DNA of 22,259 nt, taken from contig WMKJ01000162.1 of the NCBI GenBank assembly GCA_009733715.1, positions 1-22,259 on the forward strand. The letters are read 5' to 3'. The translations under genes were made by a program, and so were the position numbers. The stretch comes from Herpomyces periplanetae (lineage: Eukaryota > Ascomycota > Laboulbeniomycetes > Herpomycetales > Herpomycetaceae). Position 1 is the first letter of the stretch; each line of letters begins with the position of its first letter. Shown one piece after another: positions 1-9,516 of the stretch. The notes under the pieces are model-generated. The model was not told the DNA's origin. It worked only from the letters and a program-made list of their open reading frames with translations, and did not search any database.

Positions 1-15
1 ACGCTCTTCCGATCT
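1..15 (+). other. Illumina adapter remnant
   Basis: The first 15 bases, ACGCTCTTCCGATCT, equal the 3' end of the standard Illumina TruSeq read-1 adapter. Real genomic sequence therefore starts at about base 16. By chance these 15 bases are in frame with the following gene and contain no stop, so they would be translated as five false residues. Confidence 0.93.
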
Positions 16-1200
16 ATTGAACCTAATCATATCAAGTTAACACCTCAGAGAGTTTACACAATTGACTTTCATCCCAATTCGATGAAACCAGTTATATTTG
101 GGGGAGATAAGGATGGAAATGTGGGTATTTTTGACGGATCCCAGAAGTTTCACCTTAATGATAATGACGATGAAACCAATGATGTTAAGGGTACAATACT
201 AACCAAGCCGGCGGTTACAGTGTTCAAGGTGCACGCTCAAACAATTAGCAGCGTTAGATCTGATCCGTGTGATGTAAACTACGTTTATACAGTGTCGTAC
301 GACGGTTCTGCTCGCAAGCTTGATCTGGTTAACGGAATTGCACTAGAAGTATTTGCACCCACGGATACGGATACGGAAGAGGCTATTTCGGGGCTGTACG
401 TGAGTAAGGAACAGGCCAATATTCTGTATATGTCAACACTGCAAGGAAATTTGATTGTTCATGATACTCGCGTATCAAAACGATCATGCGGTTCATCGCA
501 TCGTTATGCGTTATCGGAAAAGAAAATTGGTGGGTTTTCTTTACATCCGGGGTACCTTTGTTATCTAGCTACAGCATCGTTAGATCGAACGGTGAAATTA
601 TGGGATTTAAGAAATTTGAAAAAAGGTAGCGATGGTGATACACTTACAGTTGATACGGACATGCCCGATCTGTTGGGAGAGCATACCAGTTCACTTAGTG
701 TTTCACATGCGGATTTTAGCGCAACAGGTTTACTTGCAACAACTTCGTATGATAATACGGTAAAAATTCACGATTTTTCGGATTGCGCGAAATGGCAGCC
801 AGGTCAACGGCTTAGTGAAGAGCAAATGAGACCATGCGTTATAGTACGACACAATAATCAGACGGGGCGTTGGGTTACGATGTAAGTTGTTTTATAGGGA
901 AAAATGGCTTCACAGCATTGCAAGGAAATTCTAATCTAACATTTGACCTTGGACGAAATACGTACGCGAATTTTATATAGTTTACGAGCTCGTTGGCAAA
1001 GTCAACCGTCTGACGACGTAGAGAGATTTTGTATTGGAAATATGAACCGGTATATCGACGTTTACGCTAGTTCAGGGGAGCTGCTAGCTCAGTTAACGGC
1101 TGATACGTTGAGCGCAGTACCTGCTGCGGCATGTTTTCATCCCACAAAGGATTGGATTGCAGGTGCCACGGCGAGCGGAAAACTCTGCCTTTTTGTATAG
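16..1200 (+). CDS. CMR1: CMR1/WDR76-like WD40 DNA damage-binding protein, 5' partial
   Basis: The coding sequence is 16-881 joined to 981-1200, giving 361 visible residues; the family is around 500 residues, so the N-terminal part lies beyond the window. The intron 882-980 (99 nt) has a GTAAGT donor, a CTAAC branch point and a TATAG acceptor. Splicing restores the family signature NQTGRWVTILRARWQ across the junction, which an unspliced reading breaks. Other signatures seen are LTPQRVYTIDFHP, GDKDGNVGIFD, a WD repeat ending VKLWDLRNL, and a C-terminal NMNRYIDVYASSGELL. No internal ATG looks like the real start: the ATG at 82 lies inside conserved sequence. In yeast, Cmr1 is a nuclear WD40 protein that binds DNA and chromatin, joins stress-induced intranuclear foci and aids replication-stress responses. 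It converges on the thiolase gene with 259 bp between the stop codons. Confidence 0.9.
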
Positions 1201-1459
1201 AGTGTAAGCCTTTTCACTTGTATACCCATGCACATATCCAATTAATGAATTAGGACAAAATGAGCAGATTAAATTATGATATCCATTTTGGATTACTTGG
1301 ACTGGCACACATAGTATGTAATGTACAAATTATATGCTAAGTGATGTGAACAAACGATGGAACCGGGTTGGCTGTTATAGTACAATTGACGAAATACCTC
1401 AAAGGATCGACGGCTACGGGTAAATGAGCGATGGAAAGAATAGCAATGGTTTTTGAACA

Positions 1460-2863
1460 TTATACGGATGTGATGCGCTGTACAAGCACTGCAGTTGCGG
1501 CACCTCCCCCATTACATATAGCGGCAATACCGTACTGACCAGGCTTAAGTTGATGCAAGAGGGTAACGAGTATTCGACATCCAGAACTTCCCAATGGGTG
1601 GCCTAAGGCTATAGCACCACCTCGGGGGTTTACGTTCGGCAAGGGACTAGAGGTTGATGAATCTGATAAACCGAGTAGTCGTGTGTTGGCGATGACAACG
1701 GCGGCAAAGGCCTCATTTAACTCAAAAACGGAGATATCAGTGATATTTATGCCCGACTTTTCCAAAACCTTAGATATAGCTTTTGCAGGAGCAATGGGAA
1801 AATCTATAGGATCAACAGCAGCGTCGGCCGTGCAAACAATACGAGACAGGATGGACGTTTTACTTGAGCAGTTGTTCAGAGCAAATTGACGAGCGGCTTC
1901 ATAATTTCCGAGAACTACAGCACTAGCTCCATCACTTAAAGATGAAGAGTTTGCAGCAGTTATAGTGCCTTGACCAGATTTTGTATCGAACGCGGGTTTT
2001 AATAGGGAAAGTTTTTCGGGTACAAGTTTTGTATAACCTTCATCACGCATAATTTGGCTATCGTTAGGCAATGGTTTGGAACCACGGGAAGGAGGAATTG
2101 TGATTGGAACAACTTCAGCGGAAAAATGGCCGGCGTCCCATGCGGCTTGGGCACGAAGAAATGATGATTTTGCGAATTCGTCTTGATCTTGACGGGATAT
2201 TTTGAAGGATTTAGCGGTATTTTCAGCACACATTCCCATGTGAATATCATTGTACACGTCCCAGAGCCCATCGCCGATTAAGCCGTCAGTTAATTTTACA
2301 TTACCAAAAGGAGGAAGTTGAGATGATCGGGGTAGATAATAAGGTACACGAGTCATATTTTCCATACCACCTGCGACTAGTACGTTCGCTTCACGCAGAG
2401 CGATTGATTGGGCTGCAATAGTAACTGCTTTGAGGCCAGATGAACAAACTTTGTTAACGGTTGTAGCATCTACATGTGAAGGTAGACCAGCGAGTAAACT
2501 AGCATGACGAGCGGGAGCCTGCTGACAATTTGCCTGAAGAACTTGACCCATATAAACGTGGCTAACTTGGTCGATAACTGAAGGAGGAAGTTTATCCAGG
2601 GCAGATTTAATGGCCCAAGCACCGATTTGAGGTGCGCTTACACGTGTGTAGCATCCATTAAAGGTGCCTATAGGGGTGCGGGAAGCGCTTAATATGTAAA
2701 CAATGTCAGGAGAGTTTTGATTTAAGCGAGTGCCAGACGTATGATAATGTTGTAGACGAGTTAATGCAAGCCTTAGTAGGTTAAATGAGCGGGTGTGCAG
2801 GGAAGTCTTAAAGTTTAAGGACATTGTGTAGCAAAAGGTAGGTATAAGAGAATATAGATGCAA
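1460..2863 (-). CDS. ERG10: acetyl-CoA acetyltransferase (thiolase), probably mitochondrial
   Basis: This is a 467-residue biosynthetic-type thiolase that condenses two acetyl-CoA to acetoacetyl-CoA or runs the reverse reaction. The full catalytic set is visible: Cys140 in NKVCSSGLKA, Asn383 in ELNEAF, His422 in ALGHPLGSSG, and Cys450 in CNGGGAA. About 45 residues precede the conserved IVYILSASRTPIGTF block. They are rich in Arg, Lys, Ser and Leu without acidic residues, as in a mitochondrial presequence. The end, ITSV, is not a peroxisomal signal. The ATG at 2863 gives the longest form. A second ATG at 2824 (MSLNFKTSLHTRS) gives a more typical presequence and may be the true start. The sequence is closer to ACAT1/Erg10 than to peroxisomal 3-ketoacyl-CoA thiolase. 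No intron is needed. The 5' end faces ELP2 across a 485 bp divergent promoter. Confidence 0.93.
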   Translation of the reverse strand: MHLYSLIPTFCYTMSLNFKTSLHTRSFNLLRLALTRLQHYHTSGTRLNQNSPDIVYILSASRTPIGTFNGCYTRVSAPQIGAWAIKSALDKLPPSVIDQVSHVYMGQVLQANCQQAPARHASLLAGLPSHVDATTVNKVCSSGLKAVTIAAQSIALREANVLVAGGMENMTRVPYYLPRSSQLPPFGNVKLTDGLIGDGLWDVYNDIHMGMCAENTAKSFKISRQDQDEFAKSSFLRAQAAWDAGHFSAEVVPITIPPSRGSKPLPNDSQIMRDEGYTKLVPEKLSLLKPAFDTKSGQGTITAANSSSLSDGASAVVLGNYEAARQFALNNCSSKTSILSRIVCTADAAVDPIDFPIAPAKAISKVLEKSGINITDISVFELNEAFAAVVIANTRLLGLSDSSTSSPLPNVNPRGGAIALGHPLGSSGCRILVTLLHQLKPGQYGIAAICNGGGAATAVLVQRITSV

Positions 2864-3348
2864 CTGTTAACAAATGAGCTGAAAACGAGAAGTAATGCTC
2901 GTAAAAATGTTGTAAAATTGAACGAAAAGTATGAGATGAATTGTTGGTTGTATAGACAAACAAGCTAAACACAAACACATATGAACATAGGCATATGAGA
3001 TAGAAATGAATAAGTAAAAAGACAAGTTGAAAGAATTATTTGAATAAAGTAGATTAGTGACTCGACCAAGGAAAGAAGATTGTTAAAGGAATCAAGATAA
3101 AGCAAATAGGTTTATAGAAACATCGTCAAAACAGCTCAATTAAGAGCAAAGTAGAATAGTTGGAGTGGAGCACGTGACAAAGAGCACGTGGGCAGGCAAG
3201 GATGGGGAAATAGGTGGGCAGATGAGGCAAAGAAGGTTTAGCGAGACATTTTACGAAATAATTTTTTGACATGTCTGACAGGTGTTAATTTACGCAAGAT
3301 TGCAAAAGAATTAGCATCGGGATTTAAATAAATGGATGCAGTGCGAAA
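2864..3348. promoter_or_regulatory. divergent promoter between thiolase gene and ELP2
   Basis: This 485 bp AT-rich spacer separates two start codons that point away from each other. It holds no ORF of note. Its clearest feature is a pair of CACGTG hexamers at 3171-3176 and 3185-3190. A GATTTAAATAAATGG stretch lies about 20-30 bp upstream of the ELP2 ATG and could serve as an AT-rich core element; that part is inference. Confidence 0.6.
3171..3190. promoter_or_regulatory. paired CACGTG E-boxes
   Basis: Two perfect CACGTG sites start 14 bp apart (3171 and 3185), each preceded by GAG. The first continues as CACGTGAC. CACGTG is the known core of fungal bHLH factors such as Cbf1 and Pho4-like proteins. 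Which factor binds here is not shown by the sequence. Confidence 0.5.
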
Positions 3349-6138
3349 ATGGTGACGATTTCAGCGGAATTATACGCTATCGGTGGGAACAGACACGCTG
3401 CCGGAGCAGCGTGCTGTAAGGAAACGGGGGTTTTCGCATATTGCGCGGGAAAGTATATCGCTGTGTGGGATCGGCGTGTAAGTTAGCGATGATGGGTGGG
3501 AGAATTAGTGATGCGTAGAAGAGTGGAAGTGGAGTAAAATTGTTAAGGCAGCACAATATGTTAGGCGGCTGTTTTGTATGGTTGTGTACATCCATTCATC
3601 CACACTTACGTATACATGTGTACATGTACAGAGGGCTAGAGAGGCTGACGTTTGGAATGAGGCATGATCAATGGTGGGCGTACGAAGGATGTGGTAGGGA
3701 CCGGAATTTCGCAAATACTGAACGGGCATACGGGTGAAACGACCAACGTGGAAATATGGAATCCGCGGCCAAGCGAATGTTATATTATTAGTGGATCCGT
3801 AGATAAATCCATTCGCGTTTGGTCACGACGAAATCGAAAAAGGCAAACGGACGGCGTTCATGACACCGGTGGTGATGACGGCGACAGCAACGATAATGGT
3901 AGCGATAATAATACGACTAGCGAGGAGGATTCAGTTCAACTTGTTCACTATGCTTGTGATGGAGTGTTTAACATTCACAAAGCTAGTGTACGCTGTATCA
4001 GTGTACCAACAGAGTATGAAGCTGCGACAGCTGGCAAATCACGCATATTTGGATCGGGGGCGGCCAACTACGAAATTTTGTTGTGGCAAGTTGTAATTCC
4101 GACGATAATGGGCAAAGAGAACGAAGGCGGGGGACTTGATGTGGAAGTTTTACATCGTCTGGAACTTTCTACACCACGATTCATACCATTGTGCTTAGCG
4201 CAAACTCGTTTGTGTGAGACTGACGATTCTAATGATATACTCTTAGCAGCATGTGGAACCAGTAATAACGTTTATTTATTTACGGTTAGCCAAGCGTTGG
4301 GGGTTAAGCTAACTTGTAAGCTAAGCGGGCATGATGGATGGTTACGAAGTGTTAAGTTTGCGCGGGACCCGAATTCACAAGAGCCAATATGCTGGATGGG
4401 GACTGCTTCACAAGACAAATATATACGTATATGGAAGTTTCGGGCAGTACTGGATAGTTCTGAACGTGCAACGGAACAACAATCATTGGGGTACCGATGG
4501 GATTTTACGGATATGGCTAGCATAAGGCTCGGACAAAGTATGTATATGATAAGCTTTACGGCACTTCTAGCGGGTCATGAGGATTGGGTTTTTTCACTGG
4601 ACTGGAAGTGGAATGAAAAGAAGCAAAAATTGCAATTATTATCAACGTCGGCAGATAGTTCATTGGCCATATGGGAGCATGAAAAAGAAACGAATTATTG
4701 GTCGTGTACGGCAAGATTTGGCGATATGACCTTGCAGAAAGGAGCAACTACAGCAACAGGAAGTACGGGAGGATTTTGGACGGGGGTTTGGCTCCAGAAG
4801 TGTGAAAATGAGGGTATATTAGGCCTGAGTAGTACGGGAAATTGGCGAGTGTGGACGTGGGACGAGGGCATACAAGGATATATACCACAGCCTGGTTTAG
4901 GAGGTCATACCCGGGCGGTTAGGGATTTGAGCTGGTCAAGATGTGGAATGTATTTATTAAGTATATCCAATGATCAAACTACGCGATTATGGGCAGAATG
5001 GGTAAAGGAGAATAATGGAGTCCGGGAAAGTCGAGGTTGGAGAGAGTTTGGACGACCGCAGATTCACGGGTACGATTTAACGTGTATATCGAGCGTTGAT
5101 AGCACACAATTCGTATCGGGAGCAGATGAAAAGTTACTTCGAACGTTTAACATGCCAATGAGCACAGCGAAGGTGTTGGAACGATTTACGGAGTTTATGT
5201 TGAAAGATGATACTGAAGGGGATTGTAAAAGGACGGGGGTGGAGGTGTCAGAGACAGCGTGTGTGCCGGTACTTGGATTATCGAACAAAGGTGTAGAAGA
5301 GAATGATAGGGTAATGGAAGAAATGATTGGACAAGATTATCCACCTCTTGAGAGTCAATTATCACGAATAACATTGTGGCCAGAGCGGGAAAAATTGTAC
5401 GGTCACGGTTACGAGATATCAGCAGTGACAGCGGGATGGGAAGGTGAGGTAATTGCAACGGCGTGTAAAGCTTCATCAATTGAACATGCAGTGATTCGAT
5501 TATACGATACACAAGAATGGCGAGAGAATCCGATAACGTTGAAAGGGCATACACTTAGCGTTTTAGGGTTAAAATTTTCACGAGATGATGAATATCTTTT
5601 ATCGGTTGGACGAGATCGACGAGTATGCATATGGAAGCGAAAGAAGATGGAAAACAGTGGTATGACGTATGAATTAATATTCGAAGATGGTAAATCGCAC
5701 ACGAGAATGATATTATCGTGTGCATGGTTAAGGGAAGATGAAGAAAGCAAGTATTTTGTAACGGGGGGAAGGGATAAAAGACTTTTAGTGTGGAGGATTA
5801 TGCATGAGGAAGTTGAACTAATGATGAAGTTTACTGCGACAGAAGCGATAACTGCGGTTGATGGAATTGAATGGAAAGATGAACAGGAAGTTGGAAATGG
5901 AGATGGTATTGTAGTTTTTGGGACGGAAGAAGGCGATGTTAAGATGTTGAAGGTAGACACAGGGGAGAACAAGGTAGAGGAATTAGCGGGGAATTGGCGA
6001 ATTCCGAGATACAAATTGCCGGATAGCAGCATAACAAGTTTAACGTGGAGAAAAGGGAAGATGAAGGGCGAGGTAAAGTATTTGGCGATAGGATCGAATG
6101 ACAATAGTGTGAGGATATACGGAGTGAGAAGTAATTGA
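3349..6138 (+). CDS. ELP2: Elongator complex subunit 2 (WD40 protein)
   Basis: The proposed coding sequence is 3349-3477 joined to 3688-6138, about 859 residues. Exon 1 starts with MVTISAELYAIGGNRHAA and ends IAVWDRR, matching the Elp2 N-terminus, where an IALWDP-like strand precedes the first GHxxxVT repeat. The intron (210 nt) begins with a consensus GTAAGT and has a CTGAC branch point at 3645-3649. The acceptor at 3687 keeps phase; a GTGTAA donor at 3476 with acceptors at 3661 or 3697 also keeps phase and cannot be excluded. Exon 2 carries many WD repeats, such as LSGHDGWLRSVKF, SQDKYIRIWKF, LLAGHEDWVFSLDW and LKGHTLSVLGLKFSRDDEY, plus Elp2-specific SADSSLAIWEHE and PPLESQLSRITLWPE. Elp2 forms two WD40 propellers that scaffold Elp1 and Elp3 in the complex that modifies wobble uridines of cytoplasmic tRNAs. 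Its stop lies 82 bp from the HOM2 stop (convergent). Confidence 0.93.
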
Positions 6139-6220
6139 AGAAGTGAATTAGGGAATGAGAGAGCGCAGGATCCGGAGGAGGATGGGGAGGAAAAAGGGAA
6201 AATAAAAGCATTACCAAGGT

Positions 6221-7482
6221 TTATACAAAACCACGTAAAACAGCAGCTTCAGCGTTAATGATTGATGAACCGGCGGCGCCGATTATAGCTAGAATTGAAG
6301 AGTGGAAGAAATGATTAGCTGGCAAGGCAAAGAATTGTGGATGGATTGACTTACTGTTGTGTGTTAATGAAACAAATTTAAAATCAAAGACAGTAGAAGA
6401 ATCAGGACGAAGTCGACCAACGGAAACAGCGTAACCGGATTCAAGATCACGATCCAGTCGGGGTTGAGGTCGATCGCGAGAGGTTAGAGGATCATGAAAT
6501 ATTATAGGGTGACGGGGAGCACTAGGACAATTTAACACTTGGGCTTGACAAGTGTATTGTGTAAGAGCCGTTTTAACACATTGTAGAGATGGAGGAGGAC
6601 GATTAACAAAGCGAATTGACACACAAGCTACATGACCATCGAGAACGGCAACACGGTTACACGCAGCGGAAATTCGAAGAGAATTGATTGGATGAAGGAG
6701 AGAAGAAAGGGCAAGAGAATTTGAAGATGTGGTAGGGGAAGATAAGGTTGAAAGGATTTTGTGAGCTTCTGATTCAATTTTTTCTTCTTCGCCCGAGATA
6801 AAGGGAATAACATTATCGAATATATCCATACTGCTTACACCGGGATATCCAGCACCAGAAATGGCTTGCAAAGTAACAATGGAAACATGATCGATTGGGC
6901 CTAAGGCGTTTTGGATAGCAGCAAGAGGAGTTACAAGGCCGACGACAGCACAATTAGAATTGCAGGTTATGAACCCGCGAGATAAATTTAAGGACGTTTG
7001 CTGAGATTTTATTAGGTCAAGATGGGATATATTAACCAATGGAACGATCAAGGGTACAAGAGGATCAAGACGATAATTTTTAGCGTTGGAAAAAACGGGA
7101 AAATTAGCATTTCGGAATTTGGCTTCGATGTCCGTAGCGATCTCAGCGTCGAGTGCAGAGAATATGATATCACAACCGGTAAATTGATCTGGATCACACT
7201 GGACCAGACGTAGAGTTTGGTAAGAGTTGGGTAAAGGAAGGGATAACTTCCAGTTGACAGCGTCGGTGTAAAGTTTACCGGCATTTCTAGGTGATGAAGC
7301 AATGGTTGTAAGGGTGAAGTATTGGTGCTGGGAGAGAAGGTGAAGAAAACGCTGGCCAACTGAGCCGGTTGCACCAAGAACACCTTAAAGGGAGCAAGTC
7401 GGGCGAATTAGTTTTGTGATGAAGGAGATGTGAAGAAAAAGAGCGTACCGCAAGTTTTACGTGGAAATTCCTTGCACTGCAT
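6221..7482 (-). CDS. HOM2: aspartate-semialdehyde dehydrogenase, three exons
   Basis: The enzyme reduces aspartyl-phosphate to aspartate-semialdehyde with NADPH, the shared step to threonine, methionine and (in some organisms) lysine. Exons are 7482-7449, 7383-6355 and 6288-6221, giving 376 residues, the usual fungal length. Exon 1 codes MQCKEFPRKTC and splices in phase to GVLGATGSVGQRF, the NADP-binding loop. The nucleophile Cys156 is in CNSNCAVVG, and the acid-base His262 is in VLDGHVACVSIRF; QAISGAGYPG follows the family pattern. Intron 1 (7384-7448) is 65 nt with donor GTACGC; an upstream GTAAAA donor 12 nt away is also in phase but would replace the conserved Gly. Intron 2 (6289-6354, GTAAGT to TTCTAG) is 66 nt with no in-frame stop, so an unspliced reading still stays open. 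Splicing gives SLTHNTIIGAAGSSIINAEA, which matches the family C-terminus. Confidence 0.93.
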
Positions 7483-8172
7483 AGCTGCTGAGGTAGATGA
7501 AGTAAAGGTAATGTTGGAATCAGCGTACAAATAAACGATGAAGTATGAGTTAACGTGGGAGAATTGAATTTAGTTTTGAAGCCGGCAGAGTAGAGGAATC
7601 AGGCCAGAACTCTATTAAACTATCACGAAAGTTGGCAAAATCCATTAGTCATTTGTGCGCTAAGCGAAGCGGGAACATGGCGACGGTTTGCATCGCGACA
7701 TTTTGCACTGCAGCAATTAGCATCGCAGTGCGGCACGGCACATTGCATGTCTGCTCTCGTCAGAGGTTCTGAATGGCTAAATTTGCTTAGCTGAACTCAT
7801 CCAGTGCTACATGGTGAGTCGCCATTCGCTGCAAACGCAGTATACCACGGAATTGGTACAACAAAAGTTATCCTTCTCCGGGTAGGAGTTAGACCAGGGT
7901 CAACTAGAGAATGAGCATTTTACGCTTGATGCAAAAGTTGTTAACTTGCTTATTACACTACTTTCTTATTTACTTTCAGCAAGGCAATCCAGCTAGCTAA
8001 TTAATTAGGGTATACCACAAATAGTGACACACTACCTGTTAACCGTGACACACAAACGCAATGCATATGCGGAAGATGGTATGAAGGAGTAATTAGTGGA
8101 CAAGCGGGTGGGTAACATAACGAGCTGTATGAGCAAGCAACAGTAACGTTCAGTCACATTTTTACATTAAGG

Positions 8173-8262
8173 GATACGCGACGATGCGATGCGATGCGCT
8201 ACGATACGATGCGATACTATACTACACGAGCCGATATAGTGCTATGCAATGCAATACGACGT
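8173..8262. repeat. degenerate pentanucleotide tandem array (GATRC)n
   Basis: Starting at 8173 the sequence can be cut into about 18 consecutive five-base units without shifting frame. The best preserved run is GATGC GATGC GATGC GCTAC GATAC GATGC GATAC; later units decay to forms such as TATAC, TATGC and AATGC. This is an old, diverged minisatellite-like tract. Confidence 0.75.
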
Positions 8263-8828
8263 CATGTAAAGATGAAAGGACCAGGCGTGCATGGTAAATG
8301 AACAGGGGAATGTTTAAAAGAGTTTACTACATCGTGCGTACACGACAAGTGTATTAACGTAGTTTGCATGACCAGGGTGAGCTAAAATTCACGATTAAAC
8401 GGACGATATGTACGCAGGGTGAAAAATAAATTTGTACATGCACATTTGTACAATTTCATTGTACACCACTAACCAGCAATCCAAACCAAGCCCAACTTGA
8501 TCGCTTTAACACCGCTTCTCCCTCAAGCATATCTATCTTTATACGTCAATTTCATGGAACGTACAATGATAAGATAAAAAGGCTAAACGGTGGATAGAAT
8601 AAAGTAGGAAAATATTCACGTTAAAAGGGAAAATGAGGCTATCATCACTTAACACAATTATGAATAAACCAGTAGCCCTTGGATCTACCTGGGCCAGAGG
8701 TGCGCAGGCGCAAGTTTAACGATACTGCAAGGATATCATTTACCAACTAACATACAGGAGAGTCGATGGTACAAATTAAATTGATTAAAGTCGGGTCAAG
8801 CAAGTCCAGGCGAAACCAGACTTGACCA

Positions 8829-8851
8829 AGTTAGTCTAATCTAGACTAACT
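8829..8851. repeat. 10-bp perfect inverted repeat
   Basis: The arms AGTTAGTCTA (8829-8838) and TAGACTAACT (8842-8851) are exact reverse complements with a three-base loop ATC. The structure lies in the gene-free interval. It could fold as a hairpin or be a palindromic binding site; no role is evident. Confidence 0.6.
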
Positions 8852-9501
8852 AACTTAGCTTAGGAACGAGCGAACGATTAGCGACCAATAAGTTTGATAA
8901 GATCGCCTAACGGATAATTTATGGACATTATAGTAGTTTGACCAACGATAATATAACGTGAACTGAATCAGTATAAGCGAGAAATTGGGAATGCTAACCA
9001 TATTTTGATAAATATTTACACTTACTTGTTCGAATCACGGATGAAATGAGGAGTTCAGTTGGTAATTTTAGCAACTTAGTTCGAATTTATATTTATGCCA
9101 GCATACATGGATTAGAATTGCCTAGTATAACTAGTTAGGAAGGGAGACAAAACGAGGAATTATTTGGCGTCCAACGCTAGATAGAAAGGGAAATTTAACG
9201 GGGATTAGTTAAGTATACCAAATACTTAATTTACACGTGAAAACATGCCTGTGAGTGGGTAAGTTAATTTAGCCTGTTTTGTCACCAAACCCCCCTCCCA
9301 AAATGTGATCAGGGTTATTCACACACTACCAACACAAATTTATAAGCCACTGCGTACAACGGTCTCGTAATAACAGAAAGTCGAGTCAGTCACCACCCAA
9401 GTTGAAAGTCGTGATAGCTTCAATTGTACAGGCACTCGAACCCCCCATCTTCCAGGCACTCCCAGCGCCCGCCCAGCTCCACCACTAAGCTGACCTAATC
9501 T

Positions 9502-9516
9502 TTACGTCACTGTGAC
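9502..9516. promoter_or_regulatory. CRE-like element within a dyad
   Basis: TTACGTCA (9502-9509), a known ATF/CREB-type bZIP site, overlaps the exact dyad GTCAC-T-GTGAC (9506-9516). A TGTATAGGG stretch follows about 5 bp downstream. It may mark a promoter, but no downstream gene could be recognised. Confidence 0.35.

Noticed and set aside
3608-3631. Alternating TACGTATACATGTGTACATG tract as a regulatory palindrome
   Set aside because: It sits within the ELP2 intron and is a simple purine-pyrimidine alternation; nothing else supports a function.
5409-6104. 231-codon minus-strand ORF opposite ELP2
   Set aside because: It lies wholly inside conserved WD40 coding sequence; Ser/Pro/Leu-rich content is the usual antisense shadow.
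9015-9095. GTTCGAATC words resembling a tRNA B box
   Set aside because: No A box at the right distance and no acceptor or anticodon stem can be formed on either strand.
9421-9480. GGTTCGAGT on the minus strand as a possible tRNA T-loop
   Set aside because: The flanking bases do not pair as a T stem and no cloverleaf can be drawn.
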